Origin: Pseudofulvibacter geojedonensis
Lineage (GTDB): Bacteria > Bacteroidota > Bacteroidia > Flavobacteriales > Flavobacteriaceae
Direction: 5' to 3'
Assembly (NCBI RefSeq): GCF_042675745.1
Contig: NZ_JBHTJM010000008.1
Span: forward strand, 1 to 64,000
Length of the DNA: 64,000 nt
The translations under genes and the position numbers were made by a program. The notes below the pieces were generated by a model. That model saw nothing but the letters and a program-made list of their open reading frames with translations. It did no database searches and was not told where the DNA came from. Every line of letters begins with the position of its first letter. Position 1 is the stretch's first letter. Shown piece by piece: positions 1-8,684 of this stretch.

Positions 1-369
1 AAATGTTGAGGGTTTTTTTATACAATGAATTCTAATATAAATAATCATTAATATTGTAAGTTTATAATTTCTTGTTCTTCAGATAGTGTTATTGATTCTG
101 ATAGTAGTCAACAACAAGGAAATTGTAATAGCAGAATTTTCATCTTCTATAGTGAATAATCATAGTTATTCTTTATCTATCTCTATTTCAGAGATATACA
201 AGTTGTAATTGATAAGAGTTATACCATTCTGGGAAATCCCATGATATTTACATGATGTATTAGTTGGTTAAGCTAGTTTACAAACGTTAAATTAGGACTC
301 AATCGGTTTAGATAAATTAAACTATATAGTTATTCCAAACCTATATTATTTGTTTTAGGAGTAAATTCT
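1..369. other. Gene-free left edge
   Basis: I see no open reading frame with coding character, no RNA gene and no clear terminator. The sequence is AT-rich and irregular. It lies downstream of the leftward operon that ends at 370, so it may hold that operon's 3' region or decayed sequence. Confidence 0.5.
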
Positions 370-810
370 TTATTCGGTAATTTTAATAAAATCTTCGTAT
401 TCTAAAAAGAAACGTTCAAATGCATCCATAGTTTTATTAAAGAATTCATAAGCATCTCTCCAAGTATTTTTGTTATGAATGCTAAATTTTTTATCATGCA
501 TCACATAAATTCTACAAATGGTTTTACCAGATTCTTCCAAGAAATAATCGTTATCGTAAATTACTTCTGGTAAGAATTCAGTTTCTAAAATTGTTTTTAA
601 AGATTCTAGCTTTTCAAATTGAAGTAAACGATCATATTCATCAGGGCTTTCAATATCTAAACAAACTGAAGCCGTTTTTCTATCTGCTTGAAATTTAAAC
701 GAAAAGTCTTTAATTTTGGTATTATACAAAATCCATTTTCTAGGAAATGATTTTCCGTAACTAGTCCAAAACAATTCTCTTAGTTGTCTAGATTCTTCTT
801 TGCTGAACAT
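370..810 (-). CDS. DUF4268 domain protein
   Basis: A 146-residue soluble protein rich in aromatic and acidic residues that resembles the small stand-alone DUF4268 proteins common in Flavobacteriia. Their function is unknown; in larger proteins the domain sits beside nuclease-like folds. No signal peptide or membrane segment is visible. It is the last gene of a three-gene leftward operon (methyltransferase, ZIP transporter, this gene), only 5 bp after the transporter. The family call rests on overall sequence character, not on a catalytic motif. Confidence 0.7.
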   Translation of the reverse strand: MFSKEESRQLRELFWTSYGKSFPRKWILYNTKIKDFSFKFQADRKTASVCLDIESPDEYDRLLQFEKLESLKTILETEFLPEVIYDNDYFLEESGKTICRIYVMHDKKFSIHNKNTWRDAYEFFNKTMDAFERFFLEYEDFIKITE

Positions 811-815
811 AATAA

Positions 816-1493
816 TTAAATAAAATAAGATGCTAATAAACCAAAACTAATAATGAGAAGCTTTACTAAGTTAAATTTATGTCCTTCGCTACTTTCAAAT
901 AAAATAGTAGTAGAAATATGTAAAAATATACCAACAGCAACTGCAGTTATTTGATCGTTATACGCTGTTAATAAAGGGTAATTACTAATTAAATAGGTGC
1001 CTAAAGGAGTCATTAAAGCAAATAAAGATAAAAATAAAACTATAGACTTTTTAGATAATGCAGATTGTAAAAAGAAGGTTGTAAGTATAATAACAACAGG
1101 TATTTTATGTACTACAATACCTAGTAGAATATTGTCATGTCCTTTTAAAGGAGTTCCTTCTAGTAAGGAGTGAATACTTAGACTAATAAATAATAACCAA
1201 GGAAATTGTTTGCTGTTTTTATGTAAGTGAACATGACCATGTTCAGCACCTTGAGAAAAGAACTCTAAGCATATTTGTAATAATATCCCTAGAATAATAA
1301 ATAAACCAACAGATTTGCTATTTTCTTTATCTATGAATAGATTAGGGAGCATTTCAAAAATGGTAATTCCTAACAGAAAGGCACCGCTAAAGGCTAATAA
1401 AAGCTTTAAGTTTTTCTTTTTTTGTGGTTTAAAAATAATAACAGACAAAGCTCCAACCACTACAGCTATTATAGGTAGTAAATACTGAATCAT
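816..1493 (-). CDS. ZIP family divalent metal transporter
   Basis: A 225-residue polytopic membrane protein with about seven hydrophobic helices and a short His-rich loop near residues 83-91 (EHGHVHLH), typical of ZIP (Zrt/Irt-like) transporters that import zinc or other divalent cations. A later helix carries the His-containing metal-path motif around HSLLEG. The length is slightly short but normal for bacterial ZIP proteins. Its start overlaps the end of the upstream methyltransferase by 4 bp, so the two are probably translationally coupled. Metal specificity cannot be read from the sequence. Confidence 0.8.
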   Translation of the reverse strand: MIQYLLPIIAVVVGALSVIIFKPQKKKNLKLLLAFSGAFLLGITIFEMLPNLFIDKENSKSVGLFIILGILLQICLEFFSQGAEHGHVHLHKNSKQFPWLLFISLSIHSLLEGTPLKGHDNILLGIVVHKIPVVIILTTFFLQSALSKKSIVLFLSLFALMTPLGTYLISNYPLLTAYNDQITAVAVGIFLHISTTILFESSEGHKFNLVKLLIISFGLLASYFI

Positions 1494-2230
1494 TTAAAAA
1501 TAAGAATTAATCTTTTTGAAGTTGATTTATGGAACTTGTTTAGTTTATAATCTCCAAAGATATCTAATAAAGTAATATTAGCTTGCTTGAAATAGTTTTC
1601 GAAATCAGATAAGCTAATAGCTTTTACTTTTTCTACAAAGGAAAAGTCTTGCCCTTTATCTGTAAACTTAATTTCTTTATGAATAAAACCATCTTTTAAG
1701 AATCTTTTAATCTTAAAAAGAATTCCTTCTACTTCTTTTTCTTCATTCGGAACAAGGTTTTCTATGACATAATCTGTATTCATAAAATCGATAACTCCAA
1801 AACCCATGTCATTTAAGTTTTCTTTAATGGCTTTAATAGCTTTTAAGTTGTCTGAATCGTTTTCAAAGTAACCAAAACTGGTGAATAAATTAAAAACAGC
1901 ATCGAATGTTTTATGATATTTTTTGCGCATATCATGAACATTAAATGTTAAGGTATCATTCTCAAACTGTTTGGCATGTGCAATACTTTGTTCAGATAAG
2001 TCTACTCCTGTAACATTATAATTGAGACTATTTAAGTAAATAGCATGTCTTCCTTTTCCGCAAGCCAAATCTAAAATACTTCCGTTTTCAGGAAGATTTA
2101 AGTAGTTTGTTAAATGCTTCATGAATAATTCTGCTTCATGCTCATCTCTATCTTTATATAAGATATGATAGTAGGGTGTGTTAAACCACGAAGCAAACCA
2201 ATTATTTTCTTCTTTTACTTTTTGTTCCAT
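1490..2230 (-). CDS. Class I SAM-dependent methyltransferase
   Basis: A 246-residue cytoplasmic protein with the Rossmann-type methyltransferase fold. Motif I is LDLACGKGRHA at about residues 53-63, followed by the acidic TGVDLS strand that binds the SAM ribose. The substrate is unknown. It is the first gene of the leftward operon with the ZIP transporter and DUF4268 gene. Its start codon lies 7 nt after a leftward -7 element (2245 to 2238), so the message should be leaderless or nearly so. It diverges from the RNA methyltransferase at 2263, and the two promoters share one palindrome. Confidence 0.85.
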   Translation of the reverse strand: MEQKVKEENNWFASWFNTPYYHILYKDRDEHEAELFMKHLTNYLNLPENGSILDLACGKGRHAIYLNSLNYNVTGVDLSEQSIAHAKQFENDTLTFNVHDMRKKYHKTFDAVFNLFTSFGYFENDSDNLKAIKAIKENLNDMGFGVIDFMNTDYVIENLVPNEEKEVEGILFKIKRFLKDGFIHKEIKFTDKGQDFSFVEKVKAISLSDFENYFKQANITLLDIFGDYKLNKFHKSTSKRLILIFK

Positions 2231-2237
2231 TGAACGG

Positions 2238-2256
2238 CAAAAATACTGTATTTTTG
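2238..2256. promoter_or_regulatory. Palindromic divergent promoter
   Basis: The 19-bp sequence is a 9-bp perfect inverted repeat around one central base. Each arm is an exact TAnnTTTG element (TATTTTTG), one reading right (2249-2256) and one reading left (2245-2238). The two start codons lie 6 and 7 nt beyond the arms. Both neighbouring methyltransferase genes should therefore be transcribed from this single site with almost no 5' leader. Confidence 0.75.
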
Positions 2257-2262
2257 CAAGCT

Positions 2263-3417
2263 ATGGGAGATAATTTTAAAATGGTAGCCAAAACTCTTTT
2301 TGGCTTTGAAGATTTATTAGCTAAAGAGCTTAGAAACTTAGGTGCAATAGACGTAAAAAAAGGTGTTAGGAATGTAAGTTTTTATGGTGATATTGGTTTT
2401 ATGTATAAGGCCAATTTATGTTTAAGAACGGCTATAAAAATTTTAAAACCCATTAAGCGTTTTAAAGTTAGAAATGAACAAGATTTATATGATCAAATAT
2501 ATAGAATTGCATGGAGCAAGTATATGAATTCTTCAGATACTCTAGCTGTTGATGCAACTGTTTTCTCTACCAAGTTTACTCATTCTAAGTTTATTGCGTT
2601 AAAATCTAAAGATGCCATTGTAGATAAGTTTAGAAATACAAAAGGAGAACGACCTAATGTAGATTTAGATTATCCAGACTTAAGAATTAATGTACACATA
2701 CAGCAACATGACTGTACCATTTCTTTAGATAGTTCTGGACAATCGTTGCATAAAAGAGGGTATAGATCTTCTACAAATATTGCTCCTATTAACGAGGTTT
2801 TAGCAGCTGGATTGGTTATGTTATCTGGATGGGATGGACAATGCGACTTGTTAGACCCAATGTGTGGTAGTGGTACATTGGCTATAGAAGCAGCTATGAT
2901 TGCTTGTAATATTCCTGCAAATATTAATAGAAAAGAATTTGGTTTTGAAAAGTGGCCAAATTTTGATGAAGAATTGTATAATAAAATAGAAGAGTCTTGT
3001 TTGAATAAGATACGAGAGTTTCATCATCAAATAGTTTGCTATGATAAAGCACCCTCGGCTATGCGAAAAGCTAGAGAAAATGTGAGAAATGCGAACCTAG
3101 CTGATTACATTTCTGTTGAGCATGAGGATTTTTTCAAGACTGAAAAAACAAATGAAGGTCCTTTACATATATTGTTTAATCCGCCTTATGGAGAGCGTTT
3201 ACCTGTAGATGTTAATATGTTTTACCAGCAAATTGGAGATACCTTAAAAAAAGGTTATGCCAATACAAATGCTTGGTTTATTACTTCTAATATGGAAGGT
3301 TTAAAAGCAGTAGGCTTAAGACCTTCTAGAAAAATTAAATTGTTAAATGGTAAGTTAGAATCGCGTTTAGTGAAGTACGAAATGTACGAAGGGAGCAAGA
3401 AAGCGAAGAAACAATAG
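2263..3417 (+). CDS. THUMP-domain RNA guanine-N2-methyltransferase
   Basis: A 384-residue protein of the RlmL/Trm14 type: an N-terminal THUMP RNA-binding region (about residues 1-150) followed by a Rossmann methyltransferase domain. Motif I is LLDPMCGSGTLA and the catalytic motif is NPPYGERL, typical of exocyclic-amine methylation of guanine in rRNA or tRNA. The bacterial family usually modifies 23S rRNA. I chose the ATG at 2263 rather than the in-frame TTG at 2230, because the -7 element at 2249-2256 would place transcription start after that TTG. An ATG at 2281 is a possible alternative start. Confidence 0.88.
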   Translation: MGDNFKMVAKTLFGFEDLLAKELRNLGAIDVKKGVRNVSFYGDIGFMYKANLCLRTAIKILKPIKRFKVRNEQDLYDQIYRIAWSKYMNSSDTLAVDATVFSTKFTHSKFIALKSKDAIVDKFRNTKGERPNVDLDYPDLRINVHIQQHDCTISLDSSGQSLHKRGYRSSTNIAPINEVLAAGLVMLSGWDGQCDLLDPMCGSGTLAIEAAMIACNIPANINRKEFGFEKWPNFDEELYNKIEESCLNKIREFHHQIVCYDKAPSAMRKARENVRNANLADYISVEHEDFFKTEKTNEGPLHILFNPPYGERLPVDVNMFYQQIGDTLKKGYANTNAWFITSNMEGLKAVGLRPSRKIKLLNGKLESRLVKYEMYEGSKKAKKQ

Positions 3418-3504
3418 CAAGGATTAACAAAAGTTTTAGACTATTATTGACTGATAAAGAGTATCTTTATACGAATTTACGTTTAATCAATTTAAAATTT
3501 AGTT

Positions 3505-3903
3505 ATGAAAAAAGTAGTATTGAGTTTTCTTTTTGTGTTTTGCTGTATGGCATTTTCTAATGCTCAAGAAGTAGTAGCAGAAAAAGTAGAAGTTAAAACA
3601 GAAAAGAAATGTAGCAAGGCAGATAAAAAAGCTTGTGCTAAAGCAAAGAAAGAATGTAAAGCGTCTAAAAAGACATTAGAAGGTGCAGAAGCTTCTGTAG
3701 AAGGAAATGCTGGTAAGGTAGCTGCTAAATCTTGTGAGAAATCTAAAAAAGCATGTTGTGCTAGTAAATCTAAAGCTATGGCAGGAGGAGATTCTAAAGT
3801 AGATGGAGATTCAGGAAAGGCAACAACTAAAAGCTGTTCTAAAGCAAAAAAGTCTTGTGAGAAATCTAAAAAAGCTTGTTCTGCTAAAAAGGATAAAGCT
3901 TAA
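3505..3903 (+). CDS. Secreted Lys/Cys-rich repeat protein
   Basis: A 132-residue protein with a clear signal peptide (cleavage probably after AFSNA, near residue 20). The mature part is dominated by Lys, Ala, Ser and Cys. Two related units of the form G-(N/D)-(A/S)-GK-x3-KSC-x2-(S/A)KK-x-C occur near residues 66-85 and 100-120, so the chain looks internally duplicated. About eleven cysteines follow the signal peptide, many as KKxC. I recognise no family; metal binding or thiol chemistry in the periplasm is a guess. A TATCTTTA element at 3462-3469 may be its promoter and a strong terminator follows. Confidence 0.7.
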   Translation: MKKVVLSFLFVFCCMAFSNAQEVVAEKVEVKTEKKCSKADKKACAKAKKECKASKKTLEGAEASVEGNAGKVAAKSCEKSKKACCASKSKAMAGGDSKVDGDSGKATTKSCSKAKKSCEKSKKACSAKKDKA

Positions 3904-3924
3904 TTATAAAAAAATAGATATGAT

Positions 3925-3958
3925 AAAAGGGTTAAACCATTAGGTTTAACCCTTTTTT
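3925..3958 (+). terminator. Intrinsic terminator
   Basis: A perfect 14-bp stem (3925-3938 with 3943-3956), loop ATTA, runs into a T tract. It ends the message of the Lys/Cys-rich secreted protein. Confidence 0.9.
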
Positions 3959-4022
3959 GTTGCTTGACTATAAGTAATGATGAGTAATGAATTAGTTATT
4001 AGGAGGCCATTGGTAATTATGT

Positions 4023-4030
4023 TATTTTTG
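4023..4030 (+). promoter_or_regulatory. -7 promoter element of mnmE
   Basis: An exact TAnnTTTG match (TATTTTTG), 16 nt before the mnmE start codon, predicting a leader of about 12 nt. Confidence 0.7.
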
Positions 4031-4046
4031 CCTCAAATTTTAGTTT

Positions 4047-5444
4047 ATGATACATCAAGATACTATAGTTGCCTTGGCAACTCCTTCAGGAAGCGGAGCT
4101 ATTGCTATTATTCGTGTTTCGGGTAAGGATGCTATTGCTATAGTAGATAGGTGTTTTCAATCGGTAACTAAAGGTAAAAAGCTTGTAGATCAGGCTAGTC
4201 ATACGTTGCATTTAGGACATATAGTAGATGGTGACCGATTTATAGACGAAGCTTTGGTTTCGTTATTTAAAGGAACCAATTCGTATACCGGCGAGCCTAC
4301 AGTTGAAATATCTTGCCATGGTTCTCCTTATATTCAGCAAGAAATTATTCAGTTGATGTTGCGTAAGGGATGTAGAATGGCAGATGCTGGAGAATTTACC
4401 TTACGTGCTTTTTTAAATGGTAAGCTAGATTTGTCTCAAGCAGAGGCAGTAGCCGACTTAATAGCTAGTGATTCTGAAGCATCGCATCAGTTAGCTATGC
4501 AGCAAATGCGTGGTGGTTTTTCGTCGGAAATTAAAAAGTTACGCGATGAGCTAATGAACTTTGCGTCTTTAATAGAGTTAGAGCTCGATTTTGCAGAAGA
4601 AGATGTAGAGTTTGCCAATCGGAAAGATTTTCAGGATTTAATTAATAGAATTCAGTTAGTTCTTAAAAGATTAATAGATTCTTTTGCGGTAGGGAATGTT
4701 ATTAAAAATGGTATTCCGGTTGCTATTGTAGGCGCCCCCAATGTTGGTAAGTCAACCTTATTAAATGCCTTATTAAACGAAGAGCGTGCAATTGTATCTG
4801 ATATTGCAGGTACTACTCGCGATACGATAGAAGATGAATTGATTATTAACGGAATTTCTTTCCGTTTTATTGATACCGCAGGTATTAGAGAGACTAAAGA
4901 TGTGGTAGAGAGCATTGGTATTCAGAAAACCTTTGAAAAAATAGAGCAAGCTCAGGTAATTATTTATTTGTTTGATGCATCAGAAGTGTCGGAATCTGAA
5001 GATTTAATCAAGCATAATATTGTTGAGATTAAAAAGTTAGAAAATAAATTTCCGTTAACTCCATTAGTTGTTGTTGCGAACAAAATAGACAAGGCCAATA
5101 AAGAATTAATTACTCAAGAGTTTGAGTTTAATAATTTGCAATTGCTATCGGCTAAGCAGCAAATAGGAGTAGAGGAGCTAAAAGATACGCTGGTGTCTTT
5201 TGTAAATACAGGTGCTTTGCGTAATAACGAAACCATAGTAACCAATACCCGTCATTACGATGCTTTATTAAAAGCTTTAGAAGAAATTCATAAAGTACAA
5301 AATGGTATTGACATTGGATTATCGGGTGATTTAATGGCAATCGATATCCGCCAAGCCTTATTTCATTTTGGTGAGATAACAGGGGAGATCACTACTGATG
5401 ATTTATTAGGGAATATCTTTGCTAACTTCTGTATCGGCAAATAA
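4047..5444 (+). CDS. mnmE: tRNA modification GTPase MnmE
   Basis: A 465-residue GTPase that, with MnmG, adds the carboxymethylaminomethyl group to U34 of certain tRNAs. An N-terminal folate-binding domain (about 1-120) and helical domain surround the G domain. G1 is GAPNVGKST near residue 229, G3 is DTAG near 277 and G4 is NKID. The C-terminus ends in the family-defining FCIGK, whose Cys is needed for activity. Length and both termini are normal. Monocistronic, with its own -7 element. Confidence 0.97.
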   Translation: MIHQDTIVALATPSGSGAIAIIRVSGKDAIAIVDRCFQSVTKGKKLVDQASHTLHLGHIVDGDRFIDEALVSLFKGTNSYTGEPTVEISCHGSPYIQQEIIQLMLRKGCRMADAGEFTLRAFLNGKLDLSQAEAVADLIASDSEASHQLAMQQMRGGFSSEIKKLRDELMNFASLIELELDFAEEDVEFANRKDFQDLINRIQLVLKRLIDSFAVGNVIKNGIPVAIVGAPNVGKSTLLNALLNEERAIVSDIAGTTRDTIEDELIINGISFRFIDTAGIRETKDVVESIGIQKTFEKIEQAQVIIYLFDASEVSESEDLIKHNIVEIKKLENKFPLTPLVVVANKIDKANKELITQEFEFNNLQLLSAKQQIGVEELKDTLVSFVNTGALRNNETIVTNTRHYDALLKALEEIHKVQNGIDIGLSGDLMAIDIRQALFHFGEITGEITTDDLLGNIFANFCIGK

Positions 5445-5601
5445 GGGGTATGCTTTTTGTTGGCTTTTGGTGAAGTAAACATGGCTTTGACATGGCTTTA
5501 ACTTTTCTTTACTATTGAGTAAGGGTTAATTTTTTATTGAGCTCATGATGTGGATTGTTGTTCATTTTTTTCTTGATAAAAAAACGAACCAAAAAAATCA
5601 A

Positions 5602-5706
5602 GTCAGACATTAGGAAGTTGCTTCGCAGCATTCGTTTTCGAAACTGCATGCTAAGTGCTATCGCACAGCACTTCCGTTTCTTCACTCATTACTTCTGTAG
5701 TCTGAC
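5602..5706. repeat. 105-bp hairpin-forming repeat, full copy
   Basis: Nested inverted repeats fold the whole unit into one long imperfect hairpin: GTCAGAC 5602-5608 with 5700-5706, GAAGT 5614-5618 with ACTTC 5691-5695, GAAAC 5640-5644 with 5676-5680, and AAGTGCT 5653-5659 with 5667-5673. It contains no reading frame of its own, so it resembles a MITE or REP-like element. Confidence 0.7.
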
Positions 5707-6073
5707 GAAGTTAAAAGTTAATATTGGCTTGCTATATTTTATGAATGGTTTAATGCTTTTTGTACTTACAGGGCTTTTCTTTTTTCCATCGCCGAAAAAT
5801 GCGCAGTATTCATGAGTTCCTTTGAAAAGCAGTAAAAATTATACGAACTAAAAGAAACAAAACAGTCTAGTCTTCGATGTTCGGAGGTCAATTAATTTTT
5901 TGACACCTAAAAGAAATGAACTCGCCAAGGCTCAAACAGCATTTCTTTTCTACGGTATCTTCAAAATATTGACACTCGCCTGCCACATCTTATGACGAGA
6001 GATATTTTTACAACACTTTTTCGGTGTGAATTTTACGATAAATCTTCAAGAGGGCAAAATACCACTAATCACA

Positions 6074-6144
6074 ATTCGTTTTCGAAACTGCATGCTAAGT
6101 GCTATTGCACAGCACTTCCGTTTCTTCACTCATTACTTCTTTAG
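6074..6144. repeat. Partial second copy of the hairpin repeat
   Basis: Bases 6074-6140 match 5630-5696 at 66 of 67 positions in the same orientation. The left arm of the long hairpin is missing. The near-identity of the two copies indicates recent duplication or gene conversion. Confidence 0.85.
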
Positions 6145-6158
6145 TTAATAATGGGTTG

Positions 6159-6656
6159 CTATTCTTTTAAAATTTCTATACCCCTTTGTAGTACTAAAGA
6201 TGTTGGGATGGTAATATTTTCGCCAAGGTCTGTTCTTAGAAAAACATAAAAACCAGTTATATCTACCACAGTTCCAGTCCAATTATAATCTTTATCAATA
6301 ATTTTTATTTTATCGCCTATTCTCATTGGGTGATAAAAAAATAATATGACACTAGAAGTTAAATTTGATAATAGAGACCATTGAGCAAAGAAGCCAACTC
6401 CTAATACTGCAAGAATTGATGATATAAATAAGCTAAATTCATTAAACTTAATACCCCACGTTAAGGCTAATAGTACTCCAGATAAGAGATAGATACATAA
6501 ATATGAAGCATTTAATATTACTTTTCTTCTATTCTTATCTATTCCTTTACTAATACTAAACTTTTTAACTCCGCTTTTAATAAACTGTATAGATAGTATT
6601 AAAGTAATAACTATTATACCTGAAATTATAGTATTAAAAATAAGATTGTATTTCAT
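6159..6656 (-). CDS. Small MscS-family mechanosensitive channel protein
   Basis: A 165-residue membrane protein. Three hydrophobic helices are followed by the MscS pore-helix/beta-domain signature (VLGVGFFAQWSLLSNLTS, then PMRIGDKI and the TGTVVDI strand). It stops after the beta domain, so the large C-terminal vestibule of E. coli MscS (286 residues) is absent. Similar short forms occur in Flavobacteriia, so it is probably a natural compact channel rather than a truncation. It is the last gene of a leftward operon after an outer-membrane barrel protein and a DUF2391 protein, suggesting an envelope-stress role. Confidence 0.8.
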   Translation of the reverse strand: MKYNLIFNTIISGIIVITLILSIQFIKSGVKKFSISKGIDKNRRKVILNASYLCIYLLSGVLLALTWGIKFNEFSLFISSILAVLGVGFFAQWSLLSNLTSSVILFFYHPMRIGDKIKIIDKDYNWTGTVVDITGFYVFLRTDLGENITIPTSLVLQRGIEILKE

Positions 6657-6661
6657 AAAAA

Positions 6662-7156
6662 CTATTTTATAGTATCGCTTAAAGTACCACTCATGGCAGC
6701 TGGGAATGCTACAATAACTATTCTTTTAATGGCTATGAGGTTGTTTACTCCCCAAGGGCATTTTTGTATTATAGTTAAAATTAAAGCAACAATAATTAAT
6801 GAAATTAAATAAGTGCCTAGTATTCTTTTTATAAATTCAAAGACGTATCCTTTAAGTGTGACTTTGTAAAAATTGTAGTAGACAAAAATAGATATTAAAA
6901 GAAGCGATATTAGGGCTATTAACAGCACATTTGTGTTGGGGAGAAATTGACCTAGGTTCCAGGCTTCTTCTGTAAGTGCCACAGGTATGGCCATTAAAGA
7001 TGATCCTACAACTACTTGCATGATGTCTCTAGGTTTAAATTCTAACATCAACGGTTTAAGGGTGTAGCTTATAATTTCGCCAGACTTATTGGCAATAGGA
7101 ACTATTCTGTGTAAATACCCCCCAATTCTTTTTATAGATGATTCTTTTATTTCCAT
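6662..7156 (-). CDS. DUF2391 integral membrane protein
   Basis: A 164-residue protein with a cytoplasmic N-terminal segment and about four membrane helices. The segment PRDIMQVVVGSSLMAIPVAL followed by TEEAW, and the C-terminal IKRIVIVAFPA, match the TIGR02587/DUF2391 family of unknown function. A shorter paralogue lies at 10572-10967 with the same IxGSxxxxxPxAxTxExW pattern. It is 5 bp upstream of the small MscS gene and 13 bp after the barrel protein, so the three are probably co-transcribed. Confidence 0.75.
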   Translation of the reverse strand: MEIKESSIKRIGGYLHRIVPIANKSGEIISYTLKPLMLEFKPRDIMQVVVGSSLMAIPVALTEEAWNLGQFLPNTNVLLIALISLLLISIFVYYNFYKVTLKGYVFEFIKRILGTYLISLIIVALILTIIQKCPWGVNNLIAIKRIVIVAFPAAMSGTLSDTIK

Positions 7157-7169
7157 TTTACATATAGTG

Positions 7170-7760
7170 CTAAAAATCTAAACCACAAGAAAACTGAATT
7201 AACCTATTAAAAGTATCGGAATCCTCATATATTTTTCCTAGTCCCAAGTGGTATCTTGCTCCTATGCTAAAACCAGACCTGCTTCTAAAACCTAATCCGG
7301 CATTAACTCCCCAATCAAAAGAGTTGGGCTCAAATGACTTGGTTGTAGTTAAGATATTGGATTTTAATTCTTCTTTATGAGAAATAGCATAACCTACTTG
7401 AGGTCCTAATTCTAAGTAAAAAGCTTCGTCTGGATAAACTTTTAACATTATAGGAAGGTTTAAATAGTTTAAACGCTGTTCTAGTTCATACAACTCATTT
7501 TCTATTTTATAACCTTGTTGTGAATACATTAATTCTGGTTGAATAGAAAAAAAATCTGAAATAAACGATTCGCCAAATATACCTATATGGAATCCGTGTC
7601 TGTTATCTGTAGTTCCATTGCTATCGGTTTTAATAGAAGCTAAATTATAACCTCCTTTAATTCCAAATCTAGACGTGTTTTTTTCAGTTTGCTTATTTTC
7701 TTCTTGTGCGGTTACCGTTAAAGTAAAAGCAAATAAAAGTAGTAGTAATTTGTTTTTCAT
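7170..7760 (-). CDS. Outer-membrane beta-barrel (porin-family) protein
   Basis: A 196-residue protein with a signal peptide (about residues 1-18) and alternating hydrophobic/polar strands rich in Tyr, Gly and Phe. It begins with FGIKGGYNLA and ends in a terminal aromatic strand, as in the OmpW/PF13568 type of eight-stranded barrels common in Bacteroidota. Function is unknown; such proteins are often surface adhesion or small-solute barrels. It leads the leftward operon with DUF2391 and MscS-like genes. A leftward TATTTTCG element at 7786-7779 could be its promoter. Confidence 0.8.
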   Translation of the reverse strand: MKNKLLLLLFAFTLTVTAQEENKQTEKNTSRFGIKGGYNLASIKTDSNGTTDNRHGFHIGIFGESFISDFFSIQPELMYSQQGYKIENELYELEQRLNYLNLPIMLKVYPDEAFYLELGPQVGYAISHKEELKSNILTTTKSFEPNSFDWGVNAGLGFRSRSGFSIGARYHLGLGKIYEDSDTFNRLIQFSCGLDF

Positions 7761-7820
7761 CTGGATGTTTTTAGATAACGAAAATAGTAAAGAGATTGTG
7801 TTTATTGTTTTTTTGAATAG

Positions 7821-8261
7821 TTATTTTTTTACTAATGCATGGTGTTTTATTAAGAAATAAAATACCCCTATAGAAACTAAAATACCTCCAAAAGATATTG
7901 TTAATAAAGGATCGTTTTTAGTATAATCAAAAATAATTAATTTTCTAGCTATAGCAAGTGCTGTTATAAGACAAACGTCTAAAACCAACGGTTTTATTTC
8001 GTGAGATTTAAGAGTTTTTAAAATAGAATTTAAGAATTCTAAACTGATTAATAGTGTCATTATTTTTCCAAATAAAGATTGGTAATCTTTGAACTGTATC
8101 AGTTGTGGAGATAATATATCTGAAGAGATAATACTATACAATTCGCTTATCACTCTTAAGAGTGAAATAATAATGATAAACCCTATAATAACAGAGACAA
8201 TTATAGTGATTACTTTTTCAAATTTATGAAAGAGTAGAATTGTTTTTGAACTACTATCCAT
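7821..8261 (-). CDS. PsiE-family (phosphate-starvation-inducible) membrane protein
   Basis: A 146-residue protein with four hydrophobic helices. The arrangement FHKFEKVI, LLISLEFLNSI and a central ALAIARKLI matches the PsiE family (PF06146), whose E. coli member is induced by phosphate starvation and whose biochemical role is unknown. It has no close operon partner (59 bp to the next gene) but lies within a run of stress-associated genes. Confidence 0.75.
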   Translation of the reverse strand: MDSSSKTILLFHKFEKVITIIVSVIIGFIIIISLLRVISELYSIISSDILSPQLIQFKDYQSLFGKIMTLLISLEFLNSILKTLKSHEIKPLVLDVCLITALAIARKLIIFDYTKNDPLLTISFGGILVSIGVFYFLIKHHALVKK

Positions 8262-8684
8262 TATTCTAAATAAATGATTAATGTATTTAACTTAAATAAA
8301 AGTAAGTAAATTAATGCTAAAAGCACGTTTATTTCTATACCTAATTAAATTAAACAAGTATAGTTAGTTACTAAAGTAAGCATATTTTTTGAAGAAAGAT
8401 TTTATACAAACAGATAAAACAATTTATAGTGTTGTAAGTTTTATAGTGGTATTTATAAATAGCTTATAACGAGGAATACAGCAAGAAATTAAATCTATAT
8501 TTTATGAGAATAACTATATGAGTTAATTATTTAATGATATGAGTTAATAATGAAGTTAGCTACTTTATAGTTTTGTGTTAAACAAATAAAAACAAATATG
8601 CACCCAAAGAACTAGTGAGCTAAAAGATGTGAAAAAGTAAGCATCTTGATAAAAAAATTACTTAGTATTTAAAAATTAAATATT
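8262..8684. other. Intergenic region with promoter and 105-nt leader
   Basis: A 423-bp divergent gap. The one clear signal is an exact TAnnTTTG element (TAGTTTTG) at 8568-8575, predicting a leader of about 105 nt before the secreted protein at 8685. Near 8624-8647 the leader contains the pair AAGATG/CATCTT, which can form a 6-bp hairpin. No small gene is apparent. Confidence 0.5.
8568..8575 (+). promoter_or_regulatory. -7 promoter element
   Basis: Exact TAnnTTTG (TAGTTTTG) upstream of the secreted protein gene at 8685. Confidence 0.6.

Larger units (their letters stand above)
5445..6158. other. Repeat-bearing intergenic gap
   Basis: A 714-bp stretch between convergent genes. It holds a 105-bp imperfect palindrome (5602-5706), a second partial copy (6074-6144) and otherwise non-coding sequence. 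An 86-codon frame at 5555-5815 runs through the palindrome and has no protein character. The gap looks like accumulated mobile-repeat debris. Confidence 0.6.

Noticed and set aside
4652..4915. Leftward open frame inside mnmE
   Set aside because: Antisense shadow of a conserved gene; the same applies to the other long antisense frames within ccoNO, cusA, cusB, nusB and the antiporter.
5555..5815. An 86-codon open frame after mnmE
   Set aside because: It runs through the hairpin repeat, has a composition unlike a protein and no start context; treated as non-coding repeat sequence.
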